Origin: Cyrtodaria siliqua
Lineage: Eukaryota > Mollusca > Bivalvia > Adapedonta > Hiatellidae
Length of the DNA: 64,000 nt
Assembly: GCA_037043455.1 (NCBI GenBank)
Contig: JAWPHD010000228.1
Span: forward strand, 248,001 to 312,000
Direction: 5' to 3'
The position numbers and the translations under genes were made by a program. Below, in pieces: positions 1 through 11,654 of this stretch. Below the pieces are notes generated by a model that worked only from the letters and a program-made list of their open reading frames with translations, had not been told where the DNA came from and searched no databases. The stretch's first letter is position 1. Each line of letters begins with the position of its first letter.

Positions 1-1351
1 CAAAATATTAAACCTCTGGCTCTTGTAGTTTTCGAGGAGAAGATTTTTAAAAAAAAAATCCTATATAAGTCTATGTAAAACTGTGACCCTCAGGGCGGGG
101 ACAAATTTGACCCCAGGGTCACCATTTGAACAAACTTAGTAGAGGACCATAAGCTGATGCTACATGTAATACATGAGAGCTCTGTGCCATGTGGTTCCAG
201 GGAAGAAGATTTTTTTCAGTTTTTCCCTATACAAGCCTATGCAAAACTGTGACCCCCGGGTGGGGCCAAATGTGACCCCTGGGTCACCATTTGAACAAAC
301 TTGGTAGAGGACCACAAGCTTATAGCAAATGCAAAATATTAAACCTCTGGCTATTGTAGTTTCCGAGAAGAAGATGAAGAAAAAAATCCTATATAAGTCT
401 ATGTAAAATTGTGACTCCCGGGGCGGGGACAAATTTGACCCCAGGGTCACCATTTTAACAAACTTAGTAGAGGACCAAAAGCTGATGCTACATGTAATAC
501 ATGAGAGCTCTTTGCCTTGTGGTTTCAGAGAAGAAGATTTTTTAAAGTTTTTTCCTATATGTCTATATGAAAAACATGCAAAACCCCAATATACAAACTT
601 TGGACCCCCGGGGCACGGCCATTTTTGACCCCGGGGACTTTACTTGAACAAACTTTTTTTTTGTTTTTAACATTTTATTTGAATATCAAGTGTACAAACA
701 TTTTTATACCATACATATATAGATGCATTATAGTCTACATTATAGTCTACCTGCTCCTATAATAAATTATAACTTCATTAAATATGTGGAATGAATTTAA
801 CTTCCTTCCAGTTGTAAATAAAAGCAGTAGAACTAATGTATCACAAACATTTGACACAGCTTATATCACAACATATTTTGAACTGCATTCCACCTTGATT
901 TAATTGCATTAGATTTGTATAAGGGGTACATATATGTTGAGAATACTTCCATAGCTCTGTAACTTTTCACTTGCTCTAAAAATATCGTATAGTTAGGTAG
1001 ACATTTTCTCAGTTTACTTGAACAAACTTGATAGTCTAGGCATTGGCGATCATTTTAAAAGAAGAACTGTCGAAATCTGTATAGCGGTTCTGGAGAAGAA
1101 GATTTTTTAAGGTTTCGACCATATATGGTAATGGCAGCCATCTTGGATGTAGCGCTGACCTAATTTTAACAAATCTAAAAAGCATTCACCTAAGGACCAT
1201 CCACATGAAGTTTGGTCAAAATTAGCCAAGCGGTTTCTGAGGAGAAGTCGTTTGAAGAAAAGTTAACGGACGACGGACGACGGACGGACGACGGAAGACG
1301 GACAACACACCATCCCATAAGCTCTGCTGGCCATTGGCCAGTAGAGCTAAA
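1..1351 (+). repeat. Dispersed element, alpha-tail family, 'GGTCACCATTTG' body
   Basis: Imperfect internal units of about 200 bp, each with a GGTCACCATTTGAACAAACT block and a CCTCTGGCTCTTG block. The 3' end at about 1261-1351 has the tail shared by many elements in this window: a GACGGACG-rich stretch, CATCCCATAAGCTC, a TGGCC-TTGGCCA-type hairpin and AGTAGAGCTAAAAA. The left end is cut by the window edge. A retrocopy inserted at 656-1012 interrupts it. The same body recurs at 3946-5984. Short open frames here are conceptual translations of repeat and I treat none as coding. Confidence 0.8.
656..1012 (-). mobile_element. Retrotransposed 3'-end copy (processed-pseudogene-like) with 17-bp TSD
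   Basis: The direct repeat TTTACTTGAACAAACTT occurs at 639-655 and 1013-1029. Related repeat copies (near 5730) show only one such site, so the 357 bp between them is an insertion. Read on the minus strand it ends in AATAAA, about 12 bp of spacer and a poly(A) run (a poly-T run on + from about 654 to 662). A long target duplication, a poly(A) signal and a poly(A) tail are the signature of LINE-mediated retrotransposition of a polyadenylated transcript. No coding region is visible, so it is probably 5'-truncated to 3' UTR; the source gene is unknown. Confidence 0.8.
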
Positions 1352-1384
1352 AACATGACGTATGGATGACTGGCACACTGCAAA

Positions 1385-1490
1385 ATGTATTAAATAAAAA
1401 ATAAAAAAAATAAAAAAATCCGACCGACCTACCCTACCTACAAATTTTGAACATGTTACCCGAACCACACAATATTTTTTTTTAGGCCTG
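1385..1490 (-). repeat. Short AT-rich element with TAGGCCT-type end
   Basis: On the minus strand this begins with AGGCCTAAAAAAAA, followed by GTGTGGTTCGGG, GGTCGGTCGGA and a T-rich stretch. The order matches the block starting at 35815 (TAGGCCTAATAAAAAAA, GTGTGTTTCCGG, CGCCGACC, GGATTTTTTTT). I infer two copies of one small repeat; boundaries are approximate and no target duplication was established. Confidence 0.45.
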
Positions 1491-3095
1491 AAGAACTGGC
1501 ACACTCTACAATGTATTTAGGAATGTATAGAAAGATGAAAGACTGGCACGCTTTAGTGGTGTATTTAAGGATGTATAGAGTGGTGAAGAAGAACTGTCGC
1601 AATTTACAATGTATTTAAGAAGATATTCAGTGGTGAAGATGGACTGGCACACTGCACATTGTATCTAAAAAGATACAGAGTCATGAAGAAGGACTGGCAC
1701 ATTGTACAATGTATTGAAGAGCATATAGAGTGGTAAAGAAGGACTGGCACATTGTACGTTGTATTTAACAATGTATATAGTAGTACAACTGTATAGTGTA
1801 TTTAAATATATATAGAGTGGTAAAGAAGAGCTGGCCCACTGTATTTAAAAATGTATATAGTAGTCAAAAACTGGACATTGTATCTAAAAACATACAGATT
1901 CATGAAGAAGGACTGTTACATTGTACAATGTATTTAAGAACATATAGAGTGTTAAAGAAGGACTGGCACATTGTACATTGTATTTAACAATGTATATAGT
2001 AGTACAACTGTATAGTATATTTAAATATATATAGAGTGGTAAAGAAGAGCTGGCCCTCTGTACAGTGCATTAATGACTGTGAAGCTCTAAAATCTCGTTG
2101 AAACCTAAGTATCACCTGGTTTGATAAAATTGTATAATTAATCGAGACTTGAAGATTGATTATAATTTTATCAAACCGGTGATTACTTAGGGTTTACACG
2201 CCCACCCAATTACTACTATATATATAATATATATATATTTATATATATAATTGTTGCAATTTACCCACCCTTATTCAACACAGTCATTATTAATTCTCTA
2301 AAGAATGACCTTGACCTTCACGCATCGTTCTCTCGTGTAAACCCTAAGTAATCACCGGTTTGATAAAATTATAATCAATCTTCATCAAGTCTCGATTAAT
2401 TATACAATTATATACGGAGTGGTGAAGAACTGGCACACTGTACCATGTATTTAGGAATGTATAGAAAGATGAAGGACTGGCACACTTTAGTGGTGTATTT
2501 AAGGATGTATAGAGTGGTGAAGAAGAACTGTCGCAATTTACAATGTATTTAAGAAGATATTCAGTGGTGAAGATGGACTGGCACACTGCACATTGTATCT
2601 AAAAAGATACAGAGTCATGAAGAAGGACTGGCACATTGTACAATGTATTGTAGAGCATATAGAGTGGTAAAGAAGGACTGACACATTGTACGTTGTATTT
2701 CACAATGTATATAGTAGTACAACTGTATAGTGTATTTAAATATATATAGAGTGGTAAAGAAGAGCTGGCCCACTGTACAGTGTATTTAAGAATGTATATA
2801 GTAGTCAAAAACTGGATACTGTATCTAAAAACACACAGATTCATGAAGAAGGACTGTTACATTGTACAATGTATTTAAGAACATATAGAGTGGTAAAGAA
2901 GGACTGGCACATTGTACAATGTATTGTAGAGCATATAGAGTGTTAAAGAAGGACTGGCACATTGTACATTGTATTTAACAATATATATAGTAGTATATAA
3001 TGTATATTGTAGTCAAAAAAGGCCTGGGAAACTGTACTGTGTATTTAAGAACATACAGAGTGGTGAAGAAGGACTGGCACACTGTACAGATTATT
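1491..3095 (+). repeat. 50-bp minisatellite, copy A
   Basis: Tandem units containing GTATTTAAGAACATATAGAG and AAGGACTGGCACATTGTA. The period is exactly 50 bp where the array is cleanest (in copy B, starts at 16631, 16681, 16731, 16781, 16831, 16881). This stretch is more divergent, with indels, and is split by a palindromic insertion at 2071-2408. Small minus-strand frames across it have no coding evidence. Confidence 0.9.
2071..2408. mobile_element. Foldback (palindromic) insertion in the 50-bp array
   Basis: The sequence at about 2130-2209 is nearly the reverse complement of about 2334-2408. A further inner hairpin at 2101-2196 pairs ATCACCTGGTTTGATAAAAT with its complement. TAATGACTGTG near 2071 is mirrored by CACAGTCATTATTA near 2277. 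The equivalent place in copy B (about 16110) has uninterrupted minisatellite, so this is an insertion or local rearrangement specific to copy A. No transposase or clear target duplication is seen. Confidence 0.65.
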
Positions 3096-3350
3096 TAACA
3101 AGAGAACCAAGATGGTCCTAGATCGCTCACCTGGTAATCATGGGCAATACATCTGGTGTGTCTTTCTGGCATGGGTATTTTTTAATTTGTCCCACTTTCT
3201 TATATGAATGAGATTTCATAACAAGAGGCCCAAGAGGGCCTGTGCACGCTCTACTGGCTAAAACGGCTCTTATATCAAGGGTTGTCGACATAAAATTCCC
3301 ATCAGTACTTCTTTTAAAACATTGCAAAAACAAGAGGTCCAAGAGGGCCA
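3096..3350 (+). repeat. Stack of three truncated element heads (GGTCC type, then GGCCC types)
   Basis: Three heads lie in series: ACAAGAGAACCAAGATGGTCC at about 3099 followed by GATCGCTCACCTGG; ACAAGAGGCCCAAGAGGGCC at about 3222 followed by GCTCTACTGGC; and ACAAGAGGTCCAAGAGGGCC at about 3331. Each is cut off after 100-130 bp by the next. The same stack occurs at 17045-17300 and 30400-30660, so it predates the macrosatellite duplication. Confidence 0.75.
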
Positions 3351-3945
3351 GTAGATGCTCTACTGTGTAAAGATGTCATATTTAGCCTTTTCCTATATAA
3401 ACTTTGGGTCGCCACGGCGGCCATTTTGATTATTGCAAGAAAACAAAAACCGCAAACTTAATAGACGCCAACCATTGTGAAAAAGTTTCAACAAAATCCT
3501 TCAAAAGGTTTCAGAAAATATTTCATATTTAACCTTTTCCTATATAACTATGTAAACCTTGGGTGACCATTTTGATTATTCGATGAAAACGAAAAACACA
3601 AATTCGATCCAGGCCAACCCAAGGAACGTGTATATGCTATTTCACAAGAATGGAATAAGTGTTTTCGGAGGACATGTCGTTTGAAATTTCCTTAAATTTG
3701 ACCTAGTTTTAGACATTGCGGCCATCTTGGATGACTGGTGGCTGCCAAAAACATAAATCTGAGAGGGACTATCCCAAATATCATGGTGATTAAGTTTCAT
3801 CAAAATCCTTCAAGCGGTTTCAGAGAAAATGTCATTTTCAACCTTTTCCTTTATAACTCTATGTAAACTTTGGGTCGCCGTGGTGGCCATTTTGATTATT
3901 TGACGATAACGAAAAACACAAACTTGATAGAGGCCAACCAAAGGA
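3331..3945 (+). repeat. Alpha-family element (ACAAGAGG..GGCC head), 3'-truncated
   Basis: The body carries repeated blocks CCTTTTCCTATATAACT, GGCCATTTTGATTATT, AAACTTGATAGAGGCCAACC and ATCCTTCAAGCGGTTTCAGA. It stops at about 3945, where the text switches to the GGTCACC-body family; copy B continues at the matching point (about 17895). This copy therefore holds an insertion or recombination junction here. Confidence 0.8.
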
Positions 3946-5984
3946 ACATGGGGCCAAATGTGAACCCTGGGTCACCATTTGAACAAACTTCGTAGAGGAC
4001 CACAAGCGTATAGCAAATGCAAAATATTAAACCTCTGGCTCCTGCAGTTTCAGAGAAGAAGATTTTTTAAGGTTTTCCCTATACATGTCTATGAAAAACA
4101 TGTGACCCTTGGGGCGGGGCCAAATGTGACCCGATGGTCACCATTTGAACAAACTTGGTAAAGGACCATAAGCTTATAGTAAATGCAAAATATCAAACCT
4201 CTGGCTGTTAAAGTTTCCGAGTAGAAGATTTTTAAAACAAGAGGGCCAAGATGGCCCTATATCGATCACCTGAGTAATGGCCCATTATCGAACTTTTTCG
4301 AAATCTTATGGTCATATACAATCTGTGCAAGTTTGGTTAAGATTGTTCAAGAAATGTGGCCTCTGTTGTTTAACAACATTAATATAAAGACACTGACAAA
4401 GTTTGGTAACGATCAAATACAAAACTACATGTAACATATGAGAGATGTGTGCCTTGTGGTTTCAGAGAAGAAGATTTTTTAAATATCCCTATACATGTCT
4501 ATGTAAAACATGTGACCCTTGGGGCAGGGCCAAATGTGACCCCAGGGTCACCATTTGAACAAACTTGGTAAAGGACCATAGGCTTATAGTAAATGCAAAA
4601 TATCAAACCTCTGGCTCTTGCAGTTTCAGAGAAGATTTTTTTTCTTCCGATATATATGTCTATGTAAAACTGTGACCCCCGGGGCGTGGCCAAATTTGAC
4701 ACCAGGGTCACCATTTGAACAAATTTGGTAAAGGACCATAAGCTTATAGCAAATGCAAAATATTAAACCTCTGGCTCTTGCAGTTCCAGAGAAGAAGAAT
4801 TTTTTTCAGTTTTTTCCCTATACAAGCCTATGAAAACTGTGTCCCCCGGGGCGGGGCCAAATGTGACCCCATGGTCACCATTTGAACAGAATTGGTAGAG
4901 AACCATAAGCTTATAGTAAATGCAAAATATCAAACCTCTGGCTCTTGCAGTTTCCGAGAAGAAGATTTTTAAAAAATCCTATATAAGTCTATGTAAAACT
5001 GTGGCAAACACCGGGGCGGGGACAAATTTGACCCCAGGGTCACCATTTGAACAAACTTAGTAGAGGACCATAAGCTGATGCTACATGTAATTCATGAGAG
5101 CTCTGTGCCATGTGGTTCCAGAGAAGAAGATTTTTTCAGTTTTTCCCTATACAAGCCTATGGTGAAACTGTGACCCCGGGGGTGGGGCCAAATGTGACCC
5201 CTGGGTCACCATTTGAACAAACTTGGTAGAGGACCATAAGCTTATAGCAAATGCAAAATATTTAACCTCTGGCTCTTGCAGTTTTCAGAGAAGAATTTTT
5301 TTAAAGTTTTTCCCTATACATGTCTATGTAAAAACATGTGACCCTTGGGGCGGGGCCAAATGTGACCCGAGGGTCACCATTTGAACAAACTTGGTAAAGG
5401 ACCAAAAGCTTATAGTAAATGCAAAATATCAAACCTCTGGCTCTTGTAGTTTCCGAGAGAAGAAGATTTTTAAAAAAAAAATCCTTTATAAGTCTATGTA
5501 AAACTGTGACCCCCGGGGCGGGGACAAATTTGACCCAGGGTTACCATTTGAACAAACTTAATAGAGGACCATAAGCTGATGCTACATGTAATACATGAGA
5601 GCTCTGTGCCTTGTGGTTTCAGAGAAGAAGATTTTTTTTTTTTTTCCTATATGACTATATGAAAAACATGCAAAATCTCAATATACAAACTTTGGACCCC
5701 CGGGGCACAGCCATTTTTGACCCCGGGGACTTTATTTGAACGAACTTGATATAGTAATGGTAATGGCGGCCATCTTGGATGTCGCGATGAATTTATTTTA
5801 ACAAATCTAAAAAGCATTCATCTAAGGATTATCCATTTGAAGTTTGGTCAAAATTAGCCAAGCGGTTTCTGACGAGAAGTCGTTTGAAGAAAAGTTAACG
5901 GACGACAGACAGACAGAGAGACGACGGACGACAGACAACACACCATCCAATAAGCTCTGCTGGCCGTTGGCCAGTAGAGCTAAA
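3946..5984 (+). repeat. GGTCACC-body element with alpha tail
   Basis: About ten imperfect units of roughly 200 bp like those at 1-1351. A GGTCC-type head is embedded at about 4236 (ACAAGAGGGCCAAGATGGCC). It ends with the common tail: ACGGACGACAGACAG, CATCCAATAAGCTCTGCTGG, a hairpin and CAGTAGAGCTAAAAA (to about 5984). Confidence 0.8.
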
Positions 5985-6375
5985 AAGACACACAAGGCGC
6001 TCCTGTAAACTCAGACGGACGGATGGACAGACTGACGACTAACGAAAAGTGATCGCATAAGCTCGCCTGGCCTAAAATTGGCCAGTAGAGCTAAAAATGA
6101 AGTAACTACAGATTTAACAAAGGAAAATAGAATACAGCATTTTTGAACAAATCAAGGGCCATAACTGTCAATACTAACAAGATCTAGCTGGTTTTCAAAC
6201 TTGTCCAAGATTTCATTGATATACTGCGCTTTGCACAACTAGACATCATACTGAGACTTCTTGCCAAATTTTGTAGAAATCCAACAAGCCGTTTAGGAGT
6301 AGTGCCAACAAGAAATTTAAAGTAAAAAATGTCAAGGGGCCATAACTCCATCAAAAATCAACAAACTGGAAAAAC
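5985..6375 (+). repeat. Tail fragment plus 'CCATAACTGTC' body fragment
   Basis: 5985-6093 begins GACACACAAGGCGCTCC and ends with GCCTAAAATTGGCCAGTAGAGCTAAAAA-type tail sequence (AAAATTGGCCAGTAGAGC). 6094-6375 holds ATCAAGGGCCATAACTGTC and GCACAACTAGACATCATACT, also seen at about 21717-21985 and in a short fragment at 34055-34182. Confidence 0.7.
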
Positions 6376-7303
6376 AAGAGGCCCAAGAGGGCCTGTAGAC
6401 GCTCTACTGTGTAAAGATGTCATATTTAGCATTTTCCTATATAAACTTTGGGTCGCCACGGCGGCCATTTTGACTATTGCAAGAAAACAAAAAACACCAA
6501 CTTAATAGATGCCAACCATTGTGATAAAGTTTCAACAAAATCCTTCAAAAGGTTTCAGAGAAGATTTCATATATAACCTTTTCCTATATAACTATGTAAA
6601 CCTTGGGTCACCATGGCAACCATTTTGATTATTCGATGATAACGAAAAACACAAATTTGATAGAGGCCAACCCAAGGAACATGTATGTGATATTTCACTG
6701 GAATGGATTAAGTGGTTTCGGAGATGTAGTTTGAAATTTCCTTAAATTTGACCTAGTTTTAGCCATGGTGGCCATCTTGGATGACTGGCGGCCGCAAAAA
6801 ACACAAATCTGAGAGGGACTATCCCAAATATCATTGTGATTTAGTTTTATCAAAATCCTTCAAGCGGTTTCAGAGAAGATGTCATTTTTAACGTTTTCCT
6901 ATATAACTCTTATGTAAATTTTGGGTCGCTGTGGCGTCCATTTTGATTATTCGACGATAACAAAAAACACAAACTTGATAGAGGCCAACCCAAGGAACAT
7001 ATATATGATATTTCAGTAGAATGGAATAAGCAGTTTCGGAGGAGATGTCGTTTGAAATTTCCTTAAATTTAACCTAGTTTTAGCCATGGTGGCCATCTTG
7101 GATGACTGGCGGCAGCGAAAAACAAAAACACAAATCTGAGATGGTCCCTCGCAAGTAACATTGTGATAAAGTTTCATCAAAATCCTTCAAGCGGTTTCGG
7201 AGGAGATGTCGATTTTATAAAATTGCCAACAGACGGACAGACTGACGACGGACGAAAAGTGATCGCATAAGCCCTCCTGGCCTTTGGCCAGTAGAGCTAA
7301 AAA
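6374..7303 (+). repeat. Alpha-family element, full head and tail
   Basis: One of the most complete copies. The head has ACAAGAGGCCCAAGAGGGCC and GCTCTACTG. The body has two to three diverged units with GCGGCCATTTTGA and CATCAAAATCCTTCAAGCGG. The tail at about 7225-7303 has GACGGACAGACTGACGACGG, GTGATCGCATAAGC, the hairpin CTGGCCTTTGGCCAG and TAGAGCTAAAAA. The head segment GCTCTACTG is complementary to the tail's CAGTAGAGC. Confidence 0.85.
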
Positions 7304-7893
7304 ATGCAATAATTATAGCAATGCCTCTTGCTAGGTTTCGTCAAATCGAACACGGCGTTAATAAAAAAAGTTTGGTAAAGATCGGATGAAAAATGAAGGC
7401 CCTAATGAGGCAATATATAGTATTTTTAACGGAATCAAGGGCCATAACTCCGCTGTTACTGGTCTGATTTGGCTGGGTTTTTCGAACTTGTCCGAGTTTT
7501 CATTGATATTAAAAATCTGGTCTTGGTAAAGATCGGATGAGAAATGAAGGCCCTATCGTCTTAATGAGGCAAAATATAGCATTTACAATCAAGGGCCATA
7601 ACTCTGTTGTTACTGAACCAATCTGGCTGGCTTTTATTGATAGTAACAATCTGGTACAGTTTGGTAAAGATCGGATGAAAACTGAAGGCCCTATAGACTT
7701 AACGAGGCAAAATATTGCATTTTTAACTAAATCAAGGGCCATAACTCTGCTGTTACTGGTCCGATATGAAAATGAAGGCCCTATTGTCTTACGAGGTAAA
7801 AGTTAACGACGAGGACGGACGACTACAACGACAACGGACGGACAAAGAGTGATCAAGATAGCTCAGCTGTGAGCCTTCGGCTCAGGTGAGCTA
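7304..7893 (+). repeat. Beta-family element (GGGCCATAACTC body) with GGTGAGC tail hairpin
   Basis: Internal units of about 160 bp carry GATCGGATGAAAAATGAAGG, AACGAGGCAAAATATAGCAT and AAGGGCCATAACTC. The tail is different from alpha: a GACGGACGAC-rich stretch, then GCTCAGCTGTGAGCC-TTC-GGCTCAGGTGAGC and TAAAAA. The tail's CAGGTGAGC is complementary to GCTCACCTG in the heads seen at 3100, 17049 and 30404. Recurs at 22846-23518. Confidence 0.85.
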
Positions 7894-8130
7894 AAAATGT
7901 ACAGAGTGGTACACTCTACAGTGTGTTTAAGAACATGTAGAGCAGTGAAGAAGGACTGGGATACTATTTAAAAAGAAACGTGGAAATTCCACGAAAACCG
8001 GGTTTTCAGAGCAGAAAACATTTTTCTATTTTTAGTAGCAGTGACCTTGAACTTGACGTCAGTGACCCCAAATACAATCCTAAGCTTCCTTTACATATAA
8101 AATACCTACTCTGCAGTTGGCAATTCTGGA
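7894..8130 (+). repeat. Minisatellite relict and 'GTGACCTTGAAC' repeat fragment
   Basis: 7894-7975 is a relict of the 50-bp minisatellite (TGTACAGAGTGGT, GTGAAGAAGGACTGGGA). 7976-8130 has GCAGTGACCTTGAACTTGA and TGACCCCAAATACAATCC, a dispersed repeat. Copy B (23595-23990) has about 265 bp more between two CCTTTNCATATAA sites; copy A retains a single site at about 8089-8101, so copy A carries a deletion between short direct repeats. Confidence 0.7.
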
Positions 8131-11100
8131 GGATGTGGGCTGATGGTTATTAAAGGTATAGATGGTGATAGTGGACATCATTGCTGGATGGCTATTAAAT
8201 GTACCATAGAGGAATCATGCAGGATTTGGGTGTAGGTTATTAGAAGGGATCTTGGAGGATGTGGGCTGATGGTTATTAAAGGTATAGATGGTGATTTGGA
8301 ACATTATTGGGGCATGGCTAGTAAACGTACCATTTGCAATCTTGGAGAATGTTTGGTTGTCGTTATTAGATGGTCATTAAATTTATGGTTCGCAGGGAAA
8401 TGTTTATTACAAGTTCTGTTGCCAATCTTGGGCAACGTGTACTTGGTAATCTTGGAGAACATGTGGTTATGGTTATTAAATGGGCTATTGGAAATCTCGG
8501 ATGATGTTGGGTAATGGTTATTAAACGTACAAGTTTTTCAAAACTTCCAATATAATACAGATGGTTTGGCTGTGTCACTTTCCCTTTAAACGTACCGTTA
8601 GCAATTTTGGATGACGTGGGTTAATGTTATTAAACGTACAGTTGTCAATCTCGGACAATGTTGGGTAATGGTTACTGAAGGTATTGTTGGCAATTTTGGA
8701 CAATGTTGGGTAACGATTATTAGAGGTATTGTGGTAATTGTTTAACAAATGTACTGTTGGCAATCTTGGATGACATGGAGGGATGGTTATTAAAGATCCC
8801 CTTGGCGGCCATGGACAAATTATTATTATCATTAAACGTGCTGTTGGCAATTTTCAGTGATCATTACTGAGAGTGCAGTTGGCGATCTTGGATGAGGTGT
8901 GGTGATGATCATTAAATTTACAGTTCGCTATATTGGACGACGTGGGGTGATGGTCATTAAATTCACAGTTGGCAATTCTATATGTCGTAGAGTGATGTTT
9001 ATTAAAGGTACTGTTGAATTCTTGAGAAAACGTAGGGTGGTTGTTATTAAAGGTTCAGTTATCGATCTTGGATGATGTATGATGATGATTATTAAAGGTA
9101 CTGTTGTCCATTTTGGAGGAAGTGGGATGATGGTAATTAAAGGTAATGTTGTCCATTTTGGAGGAAGTGGGATGGTGGTTATTAAAGGTAACGTTGTCCA
9201 TTTTGGAGGACCTGGGATGGTGGTAATTAAAGGTAATGTTGTCCATTTTGGAGGATGTCGGGTGACGGTAATTAAACGTAATGTTGTCCATTTTGGAGGA
9301 CCTGGGATGGTGGTAATTAAAGGTAATGTTGTCCATTTTGGAGGACCTGGGATGGTGATAATTAATGTAATGTTGTCCATTTTGGAGGACCTAGGATGGT
9401 GGTAATTAAAGGTAATGTTGGCCATTTTGGAGGACCTGGGATGGTGATAATTAAAGGTAATGTTGTCCATTTTGGAGGATGTCGGGTGACGGTAATTAAA
9501 CGTAATGTTGTCCATTTTGGAGGACCTGGGATGGTGGTAATTAAAGGTAATGTTGTCCATTTTGGAGGACCTGGGATGGTGGTAATTATGGTGGTAATTA
9601 AAGGTAATGTTGTCCATTTTGGAGGACCTGGGATGGTGGTAATTAAAGGTAATGTTGTCTATTTTGGATGACCTGGGATGGTGGTAATTAAAGGTACTGT
9701 TGTCCGTTTTGGAGGACCTGGGATGGTGGTAATTAAAGGTACTGTTGTCTGATTTGGAGGACCTGGGATGGTGGTAATTAAAGGTAATGTTGGCAATTTT
9801 AGATGATGTGGAGTGATGGTCATTAATGGTACAGCCGGCAATCTTTGAGGATGTGGGTGATGGTTATTAGATGTCTTGGAGGTTGTGGGGTGATGGTAAT
9901 TAAAGGTAATGTTGTCCATTTTGGAGGACCTGGGATGGTGGTTATTAAAGGTAATGTTGTCCATTTTGGATGACCTGCGATGTTGGTAATTAAAGGTACT
10001 GTTGGCAATTTTAGATGATGTGGGGTGATGGTCATTAAAGGTACAGCCAGCAATCTTTGAGGATGTGGGGTGATGGATATTAAATGTAACGTTGGCCATA
10101 CTGAATGACATAGGGCGATAGTTACTCAGGTACTGTTGGCGTTCTCGTAAAATGTGAAGTGAGGGTTATTAATGTACTGTTTGCCATATTGTATGACATA
10201 GGGCAATGGTTATTTAAGTAGCTATCCAGCCATCAACAGCCAAATTTTACAACATATGTACACTGTTTCTAAACTTACTGACGATGAGGTATATATATGT
10301 ATGACTTGCATATTTTGAGAATCCAAACTCTATAGACACAATAAAAACAGGTTTAACCAGATGGTGCAAACTGCTATCAAACCCCAAAACTGGAGCGTCA
10401 AATTAAGTTACCAACTCAAAATTCATTTTGGACATATTCTATCACACTTTTTTTTTAATAAGCCGTGATTATGCTTTTAATCGGCACATATACATTATTA
10501 TATGACCTGAACACCTTCACAGAGTTTTGACAAACGTTCAATGGTTATTAAATGTTCAATTGGCATCCTGGACCAAGTGGGCTGATAAATATACTGTTGT
10601 CATTTTTGGATGATGTGGGGTGATGGTCATTAAAAGTCCACTAATTTTGTATGATGTGGGGTGTTATTTTGTATGATGTGGAGTGTTATTTATTAAAGGT
10701 ACTGCTGCAACCTTGAGAGGACGTGCAGTGGTGGTTATTAAATGTCCAGTTGGCGATCTTGTACGATGTTGAGGAATGGTTAATAAAGGTACTCTTTTTA
10801 TGATCTTGGACAATATACAATGAGGATTATTAATGTACTGTATGTCATCTTGGATTACATAGGGTGACATTTATTAAACGTACAGTTAGTAATCTTAGAT
10901 TACATAGGGTGACATTTATAAATGTACAGTTGGCAATCTTGGATGACATAGGGTAACAGTTATTAAAGGTACAGTTGGCGATCTATATGTGCAGTTGGTG
11001 ATCTTAGGGTGATAGATATTAAAGGTACAGTTGGTGATCCTGAATGACATAGGGTGACAGTTATTTAAAGGTACAGTTGGCTATCTTGGATGACATAGGG

Positions 11101-11650
11101 TAACAGTTATTAAAGGTACAGTTGGCGATCTATATGTGCAGTTGGCGATCTTAGGGTGATAGATATTAAAGGTACAGTTGGCGATCTTGGATGACATAGG
11201 GCGAGTTATTAAAGGTACAGTTGGCGATCTTGGATGACATAGGGCGAGTTATTAAATGTACAGTTGGCGATCTTAGATTACATAGGGTGACATTTATAAA
11301 TGTACAGTTGGCAATCTTGGATGACATAGGGTGATAGTTATTAAAGGTGCAATCTTGGAGGACATACGGCTATGGTCATTCAATGTACCGTGGTGGATCT
11401 TGTACAACATCCGGTGATGGCTATTAAATTTACAGTTGGCAATCTTTGATTACGTGGGGTGATGGCTATTAAATGTACTGATGGCCATCTTGGACGACAT
11501 AAGGTGATGGTTATTAAATGTACTTTTGACATTCTTTGATGAAATGCATGTTTGGTTATCTTGAACGAAGTAGGGGTGATGGTTATGAAATGTACTATTG
11601 GCAATCATTAAGGATGTTAATTTGTAATGGCATTGTTGGGGATAGGACGA
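8131..11650 (+). repeat. 45-bp minisatellite, copy A
   Basis: Tandem units around GTTATTAAAGGTACAGTTGG and ATCTTGGATGACATGGGGTG. The cleanest part (about 9100-9780) repeats GGTAATGTTGTCCATTTTGG with a 45-bp period. 45 is a multiple of three, so frames stay open for 75-230 codons on both strands; these are artefacts. At 10972 and 11119 a distinct variant (CAGTTGGCGATCTATATG) recurs 147 bp apart, part of a higher-order structure clearer in copy B. About 10210-10530 is an unrelated AT-rich interruption with no recognisable feature. Confidence 0.9.
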
Positions 11651-11654
11651 TGTG

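Noticed and set aside
1190..1504. 104-codon minus frame spanning the element tail
   Set aside because: Translation of the GACG-rich tail and AT-rich flank; the same conceptual peptide arises from other element copies (e.g. 39070-39252).
8928..9671. 229-codon minus frame and overlapping plus frames
   Set aside because: Translation of the 45-bp minisatellite in several frames at once; no coding evidence.
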